Below are positions 38,737 to 47,918 of a stretch of 64,000 bases of DNA, one piece after another (position 1 is the stretch's first letter; every line of letters starts with the position of its first letter). The stretch is from positions 3,348,001-3,412,000 of the forward strand of contig NZ_CP135435.1 in the NCBI RefSeq assembly GCF_032341175.1, given 5' to 3'. The translations under genes were made by a program, and so were the position numbers. This DNA is from Bacillus sp. DTU_2020_1000418_1_SI_GHA_SEK_038 (lineage in GTDB: Bacteria > Bacillota > Bacilli > Bacillales > Cytobacillaceae). Under the pieces are notes generated by a model. The model was not told the DNA's origin. It worked only from the letters and a program-made list of their open reading frames with translations, and did no database searches.

Positions 38737-40611
38737 TTAATTTTGTTTAAGTGGATTTTTCAATAAGCCTATTAGTAGTGCGGAAATGAAAGCACCAATA
38801 ATAATGGCAAGTAAATATAAAAGCCATGAGCCTTCAACGAATGGTACGACAAATACCCCACCATGCGGTGCCCTTAATCCGATATGCGCCATCATTGAGA
38901 TGGCTCCAGCTACTGCTGAACCTATCATTAGAGAAGGTATTACACGAATTGGATCAGCTGCAGCAAAAGGGATCGCACCTTCTGTTATGAATGACAAGCC
39001 CATAATATAATTAGTTTTCCCTGATTCTAGTTCCTGCTTCGTGAATTTTCCTTTAAAAATAGTAGTGGCGAGAGCAATCGCAAGTGGCGGAACCATCCCA
39101 CCGGCCATAATCGCAGCCATCGATTCGTAAACACCGCTTGCTAGCAGGCCTGTTCCAAAGACATATGCCGCTTTATTTACTGGCCCCCCCATATCAAATG
39201 CCATCATTAACCCTAGGATCGCCCCAAGTAATACAGCATTTCCAGTTCCGAGATCTGAAAGCAAATTTGTAATTGCAGTGTTAAGTGCTCCAACAGGTTT
39301 ATTCACTACGTAGAGCATTAGTATTCCGGTCAAAGCAATGCTAAACAACGGATAAAGTAAAATTGTTTTTATGCCATCAAGGGAAGAAGGCAATCTCGAA
39401 AAGGACTTCTTCAAACCAATTACTAAATATCCTGCAAGAAAACCTGCGATAATTCCACCAAGAAATCCAGCCCCTCCGCTTGCAGCCATCATTCCTCCGA
39501 CAGCACCAGGTGCAAATCCAGGCCGATCAGCAATACTCATCGCAATAAATGCAGCTAGAATAGGAATTATTAATCCAAATGCATTGCCTCCTCCAATTGT
39601 CATAAGTGCCTCAGCAATTGGGTGGTAAGAAGGATCATCGGGATTGGATGCATTGTAACCGAACATGAAGGAAATTGCGATTAAAATACCGCCACCTACA
39701 ACGAATGGCAGCATATTGGAAACACCATTCATTAGATGCTTATAAACCCCAACCTTTTGTTTCGTACTCTTCCCCTCAGGTGAACTGGTATTTTCATTTT
39801 TGCTATGATAAATGGGAGCCTCCTGTTTAAGGGCTTTTTCAATCAGCTCTTGTGGTTTGCGAATTCCGTCTGCAACAGCTGTTTGCAGTACATGTTTTCC
39901 GCTAAACCGCTCCATTTCTACTTTCGTATCTGCTGCGACAATAATAGCTTCAGCATTTTCAATTTCTTCTTTAGTCAAAACATTTTTTGCGCCACTCGAA
40001 CCGTTTGTCTCAACTTTAATGTCAACACCCATTTCAGCAGCCTTAGCTTTTAATGAATCGGCTGCCATATAGGTGTGCGCAATCCCTGTAGGGCATGCTG
40101 TAACAGCCACGATAAATCGTTTACTTTCTGAGATGCTTGCGTTCTCCTCCTCATCATCCTCATCATAACTATCGATAATAGCCAGAACTTCCTGGGCACT
40201 TGCTGCCTCGATTAATTTCTTACGGGCATCATCAATCATTAATATTGAGGATAGACGAGATAGAGCTTCCAAATGTGTATTATTAGCGCCATCTGGTACT
40301 GCAATCATAAAGAATAAGTGTGCAGGTTTACCATCAAGCGACTGAAAATCAATACCCTCTGCTGATTTCCCGAAGGCAATCGCCGGCTCCTTAACTGCCT
40401 CAGTTTTTGCATGCGGGATCGCTATGCCATCACCAATTCCCGTTGTACTTTGACTCTCCCTTTTTAGAATTGCTTCCTTAAATAAAATTCGGTCATTTAA
40501 TTTACCTGCTTTATCGAGTGCATCGATTAGACTGTTAATTGCATCCTGCTTTCCAGTTCCGTTTATAGAAAGAAGAATCGTCTCATTTGTTAACAATTCC
40601 GTTACTCTCAA
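38737..40611 (-). CDS. fruA: Fructose PTS transporter, EIIABC
   Basis: Imports fructose as fructose-1-phosphate. Domains in order: EIIA (about 1-150, phospho-His67 in AIPHAKTEA), EIIB (about 165-265, phospho-Cys173 in [14 protein letters not shown]), and a polytopic EIIC (about 290-620) with conserved [10 protein letters not shown] near the end. The start is a TTG preceded by GGGGAG. It lies inside the end of fruK, with a 29-base overlap in another frame, so the two are coupled. Length 624 is usual. Confidence 0.95.
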   Translation of the reverse strand: MRVTELLTNETILLSINGTGKQDAINSLIDALDKAGKLNDRILFKEAILKRESQSTTGIGDGIAIPHAKTEAVKEPAIAFGKSAEGIDFQSLDGKPAHLFFMIAVPDGANNTHLEALSRLSSILMIDDARKKLIEAASAQEVLAIIDSYDEDDEEENASISESKRFIVAVTACPTGIAHTYMAADSLKAKAAEMGVDIKVETNGSSGAKNVLTKEEIENAEAIIVAADTKVEMERFSGKHVLQTAVADGIRKPQELIEKALKQEAPIYHSKNENTSSPEGKSTKQKVGVYKHLMNGVSNMLPFVVGGGILIAISFMFGYNASNPDDPSYHPIAEALMTIGGGNAFGLIIPILAAFIAMSIADRPGFAPGAVGGMMAASGGAGFLGGIIAGFLAGYLVIGLKKSFSRLPSSLDGIKTILLYPLFSIALTGILMLYVVNKPVGALNTAITNLLSDLGTGNAVLLGAILGLMMAFDMGGPVNKAAYVFGTGLLASGVYESMAAIMAGGMVPPLAIALATTIFKGKFTKQELESGKTNYIMGLSFITEGAIPFAAADPIRVIPSLMIGSAVAGAISMMAHIGLRAPHGGVFVVPFVEGSWLLYLLAIIIGAFISALLIGLLKNPLKQN

Positions 40612-41539
40612 TTTTGTTCTCCCCTTTTTTTAGTAGGCGGATAGAAACATACGGCAGCAATTCCTCCACCTTTTCTTTTGAACATAGACCAATTGAAAAT
40701 GCTGTTGCGCTGCCAGAGGCTACGCTATAACGAAATGCTTTTACAATATCCTTCTCTTTTTCAAAAGCTGCCAAAAATCCTGCAACTAATGAATCACCCG
40801 CTCCAACTGAACTCTTTACTTCCCCTGTTGGAACTGAAGCAACATAAGCTTCGTCCTTCGTAATTAACACAGCACCTTTTCCTGCAAGTGAAACGATTAC
40901 ATTTTCAGCACCCATACTAATTAGCCTTTGTCCATAAGGAACTACCTCTTCCACATCTGAAAAGGAAGTATTAAATAATTCACCAAGTTCATGATGATTT
41001 GGCTTGATTAAAAAAGGTTTATATGGGAGGACTTTTTTTAATAAATCACCTTCAGCATCAACAACAAAGGAAGCCCCGTTATCTGAACAAATCTTCACAA
41101 GTTTTTCGTATGTTGTATCCGGCATTGTTGATGGGATGCTTCCCGCAAGGACTAGAAGGTCCCCCCTCGAAAGCTCACTGATTTTTTTTTGAAGAGCCAG
41201 CCAATTATCATCAGTAATTGTTGGACCATTTCCGTTAATTTCCGTCTCTTTGTCTGTTTTAATTTTAATATTTATTCTTGTATCTTCTTCTACTTTGATA
41301 AAGTTAGTTTTAATGCCTTCTTTTTGCAAATATTCCTCTATATAATTGCCTGTAAATCCACCGATAAATGCAATCGCATGACTGTTTACCCCTATTCTTT
41401 TTAACACTCTTGAGACATTAATTCCTTTTCCACCTGGAAATTTCGCTTCATATGCCGTCCGGTTCAACGCCCCTATTTCTACATTCTCAAGCCCGACGAT
41501 ATAATCAACCGATGGATTTAATGTCAATGTGTGTATCAT
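40583..41539 (-). CDS. fruK: 1-phosphofructokinase
   Basis: Phosphorylates fructose-1-phosphate to fructose-1,6-bisphosphate. The 318-residue PfkB-family protein begins IHTLTLNPSVDYIV, has a PfkB signature region (AIAFIGGFTGNYIEEYL, about 57-73), and the catalytic anion hole SVGAGDSLVAGF near 250. Its ATG overlaps the fruR stop by 4 bases. It stands between fruR and fruA as in B. subtilis. Confidence 0.95.
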   Translation of the reverse strand: MIHTLTLNPSVDYIVGLENVEIGALNRTAYEAKFPGGKGINVSRVLKRIGVNSHAIAFIGGFTGNYIEEYLQKEGIKTNFIKVEEDTRINIKIKTDKETEINGNGPTITDDNWLALQKKISELSRGDLLVLAGSIPSTMPDTTYEKLVKICSDNGASFVVDAEGDLLKKVLPYKPFLIKPNHHELGELFNTSFSDVEEVVPYGQRLISMGAENVIVSLAGKGAVLITKDEAYVASVPTGEVKSSVGAGDSLVAGFLAAFEKEKDIVKAFRYSVASGSATAFSIGLCSKEKVEELLPYVSIRLLKKGENKIESNGIVNK

Positions 41540-42288
41540 GCTGTCACAACCTTTATCTTTGTTTTGCTAACATATTGTTCTTTATTTTCAATATTTAATT
41601 GATCAGTAATAATAGATGCTTGGTGGAGATCAGCTATTTTGGCAAATGAAATTTCCGAAAACTTAGTCTGGTCTGCAAGAACATAAGCTTCCCGAGATAT
41701 AGTAATAGCCATTTGCTTAATCATTGCTTCCTCCTGGTCTGGGGTCGTAAACCCCGCCTCGGGATGAATCCCATTTACACCCATAAAGCACTTATCAAAA
41801 CGATAATTTTCAAGACTTGCAATTGCTCCTCTGCCGATGATTGCTTTTGTTTTTGCCTTTGTATACCCTCCAATCAAATAGGTATGGATTTCTTTTGCAA
41901 GTAAAGCATCAACATGCGTGATTCCATTTGTTACAACGACAATATCCTTTGTAGATAAAAATGGGATCATCTCTGTTACTGTTGAACCAGCATCCAAAAA
42001 AATACAATCACCTCCCTCAACTAAGCTGGCAGCATATTGAGCAATTCTGCGTTTTTCTTGAAGGTTTTTGAATGATTTTTCTGTCATGCTCGGTTCTTGC
42101 AGCTTTCCTTGAAGTCTTGCAGCACCACCATGAATTCTTTTCAAAAATTTCTCTTCCTCTAATTGACTAAGATCTCGTCTAATCGTAGATTCAGATGTAT
42201 TAGTAATTTCAACAAGTTCATTGATCTTAATAACGTTTTTGGCTTTTAAAAGGTTTAATATTACTTGATGGCGTTCAGGTGTTAACAA
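41536..42288 (-). CDS. fruR: DeoR-family repressor of the fructose operon
   Basis: Represses the fru operon and is relieved by a fructose phosphate in relatives. The 250-residue protein has a DeoR winged helix (1-57, LVEITNTSESTIRRDLSQLE) and a sugar-phosphate sensor domain (about 75-235) with DAGSTVTEM and ITHVDALL. The start is a TTG after AGGGGTGA. It is the first gene of the operon and is preceded by a promoter containing a perfect cre site. Confidence 0.93.
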   Translation of the reverse strand: MLTPERHQVILNLLKAKNVIKINELVEITNTSESTIRRDLSQLEEEKFLKRIHGGAARLQGKLQEPSMTEKSFKNLQEKRRIAQYAASLVEGGDCIFLDAGSTVTEMIPFLSTKDIVVVTNGITHVDALLAKEIHTYLIGGYTKAKTKAIIGRGAIASLENYRFDKCFMGVNGIHPEAGFTTPDQEEAMIKQMAITISREAYVLADQTKFSEISFAKIADLHQASIITDQLNIENKEQYVSKTKIKVVTA

Positions 42289-42323
42289 TAGATCACCCCT
42301 TAATTCATATTTTTATTAATTTC

Positions 42324-42352
42324 ATTGTACTGAAAACGATTTCAAATATCAA
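42324..42352 (-). promoter_or_regulatory. Sigma-A promoter of the fru operon
   Basis: TTGATA and TACAAT with a 17-base spacer on the minus strand, 36 bases before the fruR start. Confidence 0.75.
42331..42344. promoter_or_regulatory. cre site (CcpA) in the fru promoter spacer
   Basis: TGAAAACGATTTCA fits the cre consensus TGWAANCGNTNWCA at every position. It lies wholly between the -35 and -10 boxes, where CcpA binding would exclude RNA polymerase. Confidence 0.85.
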
Positions 42353-42429
42353 TCAATTTCCTTCAAAAACATCCATAATTAATCATTAGCAGGATGCCTT
42401 TTCTAGTTTTTAATTATTTTAGGCACAAA

Positions 42430-42461
42430 AAAAGCTGTCGTTGAAGATTTTGACAGCTTTT
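42430..42461 (-). terminator. Terminator downstream of the 54-residue gene
   Basis: AAAAGCTGTC / GACAGCTTTT stem with a 12-base loop and seven T residues on the minus strand. It insulates the fru promoter. Confidence 0.8.
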
Positions 42462-42472
42462 GGAGCATTAAA

Positions 42473-42637
42473 TTATATTTTTCCCTCAGTTTCCTTTTCG
42501 GCATCTAAATTAAAATTCGCATTCGCCTGATCGATGACACCACTATTATAGGCATCCATAATTTGCTCGCTTACCTCGTTTTGTCCTTCTTCGTTGAAGA
42601 AATAATTTGCTTGTGCTTTTGGGTCACGCTTTTCCAT
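42473..42637 (-). CDS. Small hydrophilic protein of unknown function
   Basis: A 54-residue reading frame, not recognised. It starts MEKRDPKAQANYFF and continues as an acidic, Asn/Gln-rich soluble protein with no membrane segment or Cys. The ATG has AAGGAGCT about 9 bases upstream, and a strong terminator follows, so it looks like a stand-alone gene. It is divergent from uspA with only 111 bases between the starts. Its composition resembles short sporulation or stress proteins, but that is not evidence of function. Confidence 0.6.
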   Translation of the reverse strand: MEKRDPKAQANYFFNEEGQNEVSEQIMDAYNSGVIDQANANFNLDAEKETEGKI

Positions 42638-42748
42638 CCTTCTAACAGCTCCTTAAAATTAATTTAATGAACTGTCTTATTGTTCGATTTTTTGTTACAG
42701 ATATACACATTTTGGTATTGTATAATAAAGGAAAAGGAGGAGATATTC

Positions 42749-43201
42749 ATGGGGATGAAATATAAAAATATATTAGTAGCTGTAGACGGTTCAACAGAGG
42801 CTGAATGGGCATTTAAAAAAGCAATTGAAGTAGCCAAAAGAAATGATTCACAAATCACTTTAGCCCACATCATCGATACACGGACTTTCTCCACGGTCGA
42901 GGCGTATGACCGGACAATTTCCGAAAGAGCAAATATGTTCGCAAAAGAGTTAATGGAAAAGTATAAGAGTGAAGCAATGGAATCAGGAGTTGCAAAGGTA
43001 GAGTATGTAATTGATTACGGTTCTCCAAAAGTTATCATTCCAAAGGATATGGCTAAGAAACAAAATGTCGATCTCATTATTTGCGGGGCTACGGGAATGA
43101 ACGCCATGGAAAGATTCCTAATCGGCAGCGTATCTGAGAACATTGTTCGTTATGCGAAATGTGACGTGCTCGTAGTTCGTACGAGTAAAGAAGAAGAATA
43201 A
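42749..43201 (+). CDS. Universal stress protein (UspA family)
   Basis: A 150-residue single-domain Usp. The N-terminal strand NILVAVDGSTEAEWA and the nucleotide-loop motif GATGMNAMERFLIGSVSENIVRYAKCDVLVVR match the ATP-binding UspFG-like type (G-2x-G-9x-G-S). The ATG follows AAGGAGGAG; an upstream hydrophobic extension of the frame overlaps the promoter region (TATAAT at 42721) and is rejected. It ends in a clear terminator. Confidence 0.92.
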   Translation: MGMKYKNILVAVDGSTEAEWAFKKAIEVAKRNDSQITLAHIIDTRTFSTVEAYDRTISERANMFAKELMEKYKSEAMESGVAKVEYVIDYGSPKVIIPKDMAKKQNVDLIICGATGMNAMERFLIGSVSENIVRYAKCDVLVVRTSKEEE

Positions 43202-43210
43202 ATTTTAATC

Positions 43211-43241
43211 ATGATGCAAGGATCAAATGTCCATGCATCAT
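43211..43241 (+). terminator. Terminator downstream of the usp gene
   Basis: ATGATGCA / TGCATCAT stem, extended by GGA / TCC pairing, followed by TTTTTTCT. Confidence 0.8.
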
Positions 43242-43382
43242 TTTTTCTGTTTAACACTCCAAATCTTCTACTAGTTTGTTTTTCTCAAGCCCTGCATCTT
43301 CTAATTCACCAATAAATTATTTGACTTTTCCAACAATTCTTTCAATAATATAATAAGACTACAGTGGAAGGAGACGATAATA

Positions 43383-43649
43383 GTGAATTATTTCATCGCC
43401 ATAATGAAAACCATTAACCCTGCTAAGGACGAGGCCATCCGGAAAGAACATATTGATTATCTGAATGATTTAATTGAAAAAGGAAAAATTATTGCGAAGG
43501 GTCCCTTTACTGACCATTCAGGAGGTTTAGTTATTTTTCGTGCGGAATCTATCGAGGAGGCTCAGCAGCTTGCGAACCGTGATCCAGCTGCTATTGAAAA
43601 GACTCGAGAATTTATTTTGAAAGAGTGGAAAAGTAACATACATGTATAA
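43383..43649 (+). CDS. YciI family protein
   Basis: An 88-residue YciI-like protein with the ferredoxin-like fold of the DGPF/YciI family. The His-Asp pair is seen as EHIDYL (residues 22-27) and in KGPFTDHSGGLVIF. Family members may be small enzymes; no reaction is known here. The start is a GTG after AAGGAG. It is convergent with argH across a shared terminator. Confidence 0.85.
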   Translation: MNYFIAIMKTINPAKDEAIRKEHIDYLNDLIEKGKIIAKGPFTDHSGGLVIFRAESIEEAQQLANRDPAAIEKTREFILKEWKSNIHV

Positions 43650-43650
43650 T

Positions 43651-43684
43651 AAAAGGAGTGCGGACACGAGCCAGCACTCCTTTT
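43651..43684. terminator. Bidirectional terminator between yciI-like gene and argH
   Basis: AAAAGGAGTGC / GCACTCCTTTT 11-bp perfect stem with T-runs on both strands. Confidence 0.9.
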
Positions 43685-43692
43685 TCTACTTA

Positions 43693-45069
43693 CTAATTCT
43701 CTATTATTTCCTTGGCTTTTTCAATTGCAATCATAATTTGCTTAAAGCCTGTTCCACCAGCACTATTCCGTCTCTTCACAGCTGTTACGGGGTCAAGTAC
43801 CTCATAAATATCATTTTCAAATAATGGATGGGCTGCAACAAATTCTTCTAATGATAAATCAGCTAGAAAACAACCTTTATTTACGCAGGTTAGCACAAGC
43901 TTCCCTACAATTTCATGGGCTTCTCTGAAAGGAATCCCCTTGCTTGATAAATAATCAGCAAGCTCCGTTGCATTTGAAAAATCAGTTTTCGTTGCCTTCT
44001 CCATTTGATTCGCATTAACTGTCATCGTACGGATCATACCAGCAAAAATCTTAAGGGAGCCTGTTACTGTCTTAACAGTATCGATCATGCCTTCTTTATC
44101 CTCTTGCATATCCTTATTGTAAGCAAGCGGAAGTCCTTTTAACACTGTTAATAACCCCATTAAATTCCCGTAAACCCGGCCTGTTTTTCCGCGAATCAAC
44201 TCAGCCATGTCAGGATTTTTCTTTTGCGGCATGATACTGCTTCCTGTTGCAAAGCTGTCATCAAGCTCGATAAATTTGAATTCTTGGCTGGACCAAAGAA
44301 TGAATTCTTCACTTAATCTAGATAAGTGCATCATTAAAATCGAACTGCCAGATAAAAACTCTAATATGAAATCACGGTCACTTACAGCATCAAGACTATT
44401 TTCGTAAATCCCTTCAAATCCCAGCAATTCTGCACTTAGATGCCGGTCGATTGGGAATGTTGTTCCTGCAAGCGCTCCAGCTCCAAGCGGGGACACATTA
44501 ATTCTCTTGATACTTTCAGTGAAACGCTCTTTATCACGCTCAAGCATCCAGAAATAAGCCATTAAATGATGGGCAAATGAGATTGGCTGAGCTCTTTGAA
44601 GATGAGTATAGCCTGGCATCACTGTTTCAACATTTGCTTCTGCTTGCTCTAATAATGCTTCCTGCATTTCCTCAATCAGCTCAATAATAATTTGAACCTG
44701 TTTGCGTAAAAATAGATGCATATCAGTTGCAACCTGATCGTTACGGCTCCTTGCCGTATGAAGCTTTCCGCCAACTGGGCCAACTAATTCCGTTAAATAG
44801 CTTTCTAGATTCAAGTGGATATCCTCCAGCTTAACAGAATAAGAAAGTTCATCATTTGCTGCTTTTTCTTTTAACTGTTCAAGGCCGTCTTTAATCTTGT
44901 TTGCTTCTGCCTCTGAAATGATTCCGCATTTGGCAAGCATGGTGACATGGGCGATACTGCCTTCAATATCTTCCATAACTAGTTCTTGGTCAAAGGAAAT
45001 TGATGCACCAAATTCGTCTACCCATTCCTCTGCTGATTTTGTAAAACGACCGCCCCATAGTTTTTTCAC
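43693..45069 (-). CDS. argH: Argininosuccinate lyase
   Basis: Cleaves argininosuccinate to arginine and fumarate, the last step of arginine synthesis. The 458-residue protein has the superfamily signature [12 protein letters not shown] (about 274-285), substrate residues in [12 protein letters not shown], and the catalytic His in [12 protein letters not shown]. The start is a GTG (V)KKLWGGRF, which matches the family N-terminus and overlaps the argG stop (GTGA); an upstream ATG would add 19 residues out of argG sequence. Confidence 0.96.
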   Translation of the reverse strand: MKKLWGGRFTKSAEEWVDEFGASISFDQELVMEDIEGSIAHVTMLAKCGIISEAEANKIKDGLEQLKEKAANDELSYSVKLEDIHLNLESYLTELVGPVGGKLHTARSRNDQVATDMHLFLRKQVQIIIELIEEMQEALLEQAEANVETVMPGYTHLQRAQPISFAHHLMAYFWMLERDKERFTESIKRINVSPLGAGALAGTTFPIDRHLSAELLGFEGIYENSLDAVSDRDFILEFLSGSSILMMHLSRLSEEFILWSSQEFKFIELDDSFATGSSIMPQKKNPDMAELIRGKTGRVYGNLMGLLTVLKGLPLAYNKDMQEDKEGMIDTVKTVTGSLKIFAGMIRTMTVNANQMEKATKTDFSNATELADYLSSKGIPFREAHEIVGKLVLTCVNKGCFLADLSLEEFVAAHPLFENDIYEVLDPVTAVKRRNSAGGTGFKQIMIAIEKAKEIIEN

Positions 45070-46274
45070 ACTGTCACCTTCTTGTTTTGCTGGACAATGG
45101 TTTGAACCTTTGTCGGTAAGCCCCATAGCTTAATAAAACCAACTGCTGCATTGTGATCAAATTCATCATCAGATGTATAAGTAGCAAGCTTTTCATCGTA
45201 TAAAGAATATGGAGATTTTCTTCCTTCAACAATAGCATGACCTTTAAATAACTTCACACGAACTGTACCAGTTACAAAAGTTTGAGTTTCTTCTAAGAAA
45301 GCAGCTAATGCTTTTCTTAATGGAGAGAACCATAAACCTTCATAGATAAGCTCTGCAATTTTCTTTTCAATATTTGGTTTAAAATGAGCTACTTCTTTCA
45401 CAAGTGTTAAATCTTCAAGCTCTTTATGTGCTTTAATTAATGTCATTGCTCCTGGGCACTCATACACCTCACGAGATTTAATTCCAACTAGACGGTTTTC
45501 CACATGGTCGATACGTCCAACACCGTGTTTTCCAGCTAATGCATTTAATTCTAAAATTAGCTCTGCTAATTTATATTCTTTTCCATTCAAGCTGACAGGA
45601 ACACCCTTTTCAAAGCCGATTTCAACTACATCTGGTGTGTCAGGTGCATTTTCAAGGCTTGAAGTGAGCTCATACGCTTCTTCAGGCGGTGCAGCCCAAG
45701 GGTCTTCGAGAATCCCACACTCATTGCTTCTTCCCCAAAGATTTTGGTCAATTGAAAAAGGAGAATCTAGATTAATAGGAATTGGAATATTCTTTTGTTT
45801 GGCATACTCGATCTCTTCCTCACGAGACCATTTCCATTCACGTACAGGTGCTAATACTTCAAGATCTGGATTTAATGCATGAATAGCCACCTCAAAGCGA
45901 ACTTGGTCATTTCCTTTACCTGTACAACCATGAGCTACAGCTACTGCCCCTTCCTTCTCAGCTACTTCTACAAGCTTTTTCGCAATAAGTGGACGAGAAA
46001 GTGCAGATATTAGCGGATAAACACCTTCATATAATGCATGTGCTTGTAGGGCCATTAATGCATATTCATTAGCAAACTCTTCTTTTGCATCAATCACATA
46101 GGATTCAACAGCACCAACTGTTAATGCTTTCTGCTGGATGAAGTTTAAATCCTTGCCTTCACCTACATCTAAACAGCAAGCAACTACTGAATAACCTTGC
46201 TCTTCCAACCATTTAATTGCTACTGAAGTATCTAAACCGCCTGAATAGGCAAGAACAACTTTTGGATTTGTCAT
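45066..46274 (-). CDS. argG: Argininosuccinate synthase
   Basis: Joins citrulline and aspartate using ATP. The 402-residue chain opens with the PP-loop [18 protein letters not shown] and contains the nucleotide/citrulline segment [15 protein letters not shown] and the aspartate-binding [15 protein letters not shown] good GGAGG site precedes the ATG. It leads an argGH operon whose promoter is followed by two ARG boxes for ArgR/AhrC. Confidence 0.97.
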   Translation of the reverse strand: MTNPKVVLAYSGGLDTSVAIKWLEEQGYSVVACCLDVGEGKDLNFIQQKALTVGAVESYVIDAKEEFANEYALMALQAHALYEGVYPLISALSRPLIAKKLVEVAEKEGAVAVAHGCTGKGNDQVRFEVAIHALNPDLEVLAPVREWKWSREEEIEYAKQKNIPIPINLDSPFSIDQNLWGRSNECGILEDPWAAPPEEAYELTSSLENAPDTPDVVEIGFEKGVPVSLNGKEYKLAELILELNALAGKHGVGRIDHVENRLVGIKSREVYECPGAMTLIKAHKELEDLTLVKEVAHFKPNIEKKIAELIYEGLWFSPLRKALAAFLEETQTFVTGTVRVKLFKGHAIVEGRKSPYSLYDEKLATYTSDDEFDHNAAVGFIKLWGLPTKVQTIVQQNKKVTV

Positions 46275-46297
46275 GTTAAAATTCCTCCTGATAGTTA

Positions 46298-46311
46298 TGA
46301 ATATTTATTCA
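46298..46311. promoter_or_regulatory. ARG box 1 (ArgR/AhrC operator) upstream of argG
   Basis: TGAATATTTATTCA is a perfect palindrome matching the ARG-box core TGAATWWWWATTCA at all 14 positions. It is 24 bases before the argG start. Confidence 0.8.
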
Positions 46312-46317
46312 TCAATA

Positions 46318-46332
46318 GTAATGTTTATTCAT
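46318..46332 (-). promoter_or_regulatory. ARG box 2 upstream of argG
   Basis: ATGAATAAACATTAC on the minus strand keeps one perfect half-site TGAAT and a degraded second half. The tandem arrangement with box 1 is typical of arginine operators. Confidence 0.65.
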
Positions 46333-46344
46333 TTATAATGATTT

Positions 46345-46372
46345 ATATTATCATAATTTCATCCAAAATCAA
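46345..46372 (-). promoter_or_regulatory. Candidate sigma-A promoter of argGH
   Basis: TTGATT and TAATAT with a 16-base spacer, immediately upstream of the ARG boxes, so ArgR would sit over the transcription start. Confidence 0.5.
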
Positions 46373-46502
46373 TACTTTTGCAAAAAAATGTATAAAAATT
46401 AATCTGTTTTTTTCTGGGGGGATAGGTATTTATTTGAAAGACATGGAATGAAATTTGGGATTATAGTAGAATGTAAGCATAATAGATATGGAGGATTTCT
46501 AA

Positions 46503-46817
46503 ATGGTGGAGTATTTTTCACACAATGAACGGCTTGGCATCTCGATTCCTTCATTTGATCGGGAATGGGACCAATACCCAAATGATATAAAGGAGCATAT
46601 TTTATATCGATGGGAGAGTATAAGGGGAAGAATTCCTGATCGAATCGCCGAACTTGAGGATTTAATAAATACAAAGCAGGCTCAGCTTAATGATGAAGGA
46701 AATTTCATTAAATCTTGCGAACTGAATAGCGAAATTTCTGAGCTCGCCTCTATTATTAACGATTTATGGCTTTGGTATAGGACTCACCAGGACATTTCTG
46801 AAAAAGCTCATTTATAA
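46503..46817 (+). CDS. Hypothetical protein, 104 residues
   Basis: Not recognised. The product is soluble and mixed-charge: an aromatic N-terminal part (VEYFSHNERLGISIPSFDREW) with several Trp, then a helical Glu/Leu-rich stretch (about 45-90). The ATG has a GGAGG site 8 bases upstream, and a strong terminator follows. It stands alone between argG and a convergent peptidase gene. Codon pattern and signals look like a real gene. Confidence 0.7.
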   Translation: MVEYFSHNERLGISIPSFDREWDQYPNDIKEHILYRWESIRGRIPDRIAELEDLINTKQAQLNDEGNFIKSCELNSEISELASIINDLWLWYRTHQDISEKAHL

Positions 46818-46834
46818 AAACTATGTAAAAACTA

Positions 46835-46876
46835 AACAGCACCTAACCACTTTTTTCTAAAGGTCTAGGTGCTGTT
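46835..46876. terminator. Bidirectional terminator, 104-residue gene / S41 gene
   Basis: AACAGCACCTA / TAGGTGCTGTT 11-bp perfect stem, TTTTTC on the plus strand and T-containing flank on the minus strand. Confidence 0.85.
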
Positions 46877-46880
46877 TTTC

Positions 46881-47804
46881 TTATTGCTTTTGACTTGCAA
46901 GAAAATCTATTGCTGTTTCTAGTTGCTTGGCTTTATCCATAACCTCTATATCAGGGGCTAGCCCATTTTCATCTAATTTCTTCGAATTCGGTCCTTCCAT
47001 GACCGAACTAATAAAGACCATTCCTGATTCATCGTTAAAGGTTCTTATAGAAAGCCCAATGTTTTTTCCATATGTATGTGTTCCAATTTGGGTTACATGT
47101 TCTAAGTTTTCTTTTAAAGAGACGATTAATAATTCCGATGAACTTGCCGTTCGATTGTTTGTTAGAACAACAATGTTTTGAAAGGTAACGGGACTTTTAT
47201 TATTGGAATAATATTTTTCAGTGTCGTCTCTAGTTTTAAGCTGAAATAAAAGTGTGTCTTTTTTCATAAACATAGTAAGCACCTTCTCAAGCTCTTTAAA
47301 ACTTCCTCCGGTATTATCCCTTAAATCAATAATTAAATTATCATATTTACTAAATTCCTGTATCAAGGAGGTTAACTCCTTATATGTGCCGCCTTCTTGG
47401 AAGGTAGTTAGTTTCAAATAGTATGTCGATTTGTCTATCGGTTTTCCAGCTATTTCTTCAGCCAGATTTTTATTTTCTTCATTATAGCCCTGAAGCCATT
47501 CCTTATCTAAAAAGGAGTTAAACTCTTTATTTTTATTGATTTCAAATTTTGCTAACTCCTCAAGGACAAGTGATATTGTAAAATTATCAAAATCTGTCTG
47601 TAAATCATCTTCATAGGCATCCCCAAGCCGATCCTTTAATACTTTTTGTAAATTTTCCTCATCATAGTAGTCATAAATAATGTCCTGCTTAAGAGCATTA
47701 AGCTTATTCTCCCCTTTTAATATATCTACTAAAAAAAGAATGACAAGGATAGAAAAGAAACTTGCCACCCCTGCTACAATATTTGTCTTTGTCTTTTTTT
47801 TCAT
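46881..47804 (-). CDS. Membrane-anchored S41 family (tail-specific protease-like) peptidase
   Basis: A 307-residue protein with an N-terminal signal anchor (about 8-28, IVAGVASFFSILVILFLV) and an extracytoplasmic S41 core. Recognisable motifs are LIIDLRDNTGG (about 157-167), the nucleophile region TNNRTASSSELL with the likely catalytic Ser, and GTHTYGKN, where the Lys would be the general base. There is no PDZ domain, and the chain is shorter than CtpA/CtpB of Bacillus. It does not appear in the B. subtilis order at this place. Substrate unknown. Confidence 0.8.
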   Translation of the reverse strand: MKKKTKTNIVAGVASFFSILVILFLVDILKGENKLNALKQDIIYDYYDEENLQKVLKDRLGDAYEDDLQTDFDNFTISLVLEELAKFEINKNKEFNSFLDKEWLQGYNEENKNLAEEIAGKPIDKSTYYLKLTTFQEGGTYKELTSLIQEFSKYDNLIIDLRDNTGGSFKELEKVLTMFMKKDTLLFQLKTRDDTEKYYSNNKSPVTFQNIVVLTNNRTASSSELLIVSLKENLEHVTQIGTHTYGKNIGLSIRTFNDESGMVFISSVMEGPNSKKLDENGLAPDIEVMDKAKQLETAIDFLASQKQ

Positions 47805-47855
47805 ATAGCTCCCCCGTCAACACAAAAACATTCTCCATTCATTCCATAGCAAAAA

Positions 47856-47887
47856 GTAGCACAGCTATTAATCCCTCTCTGTGCTAC
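47856..47887 (-). terminator. Terminator downstream of moaB
   Basis: GTAGCACAG / CTGTGCTAC perfect 9-bp stem with a 14-base loop, followed on the minus strand by TTTTTGC. Confidence 0.8.
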
Positions 47888-47918
47888 AAAATAAGTATAA
47901 TTCCATTCCCCTTACCCA

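Noticed and set aside
42680..42748. Upstream start for the universal stress protein
   Set aside because: The extension covers the TATAAT region and has no ribosome binding site, whereas AAGGAGGAG precedes the internal ATG.
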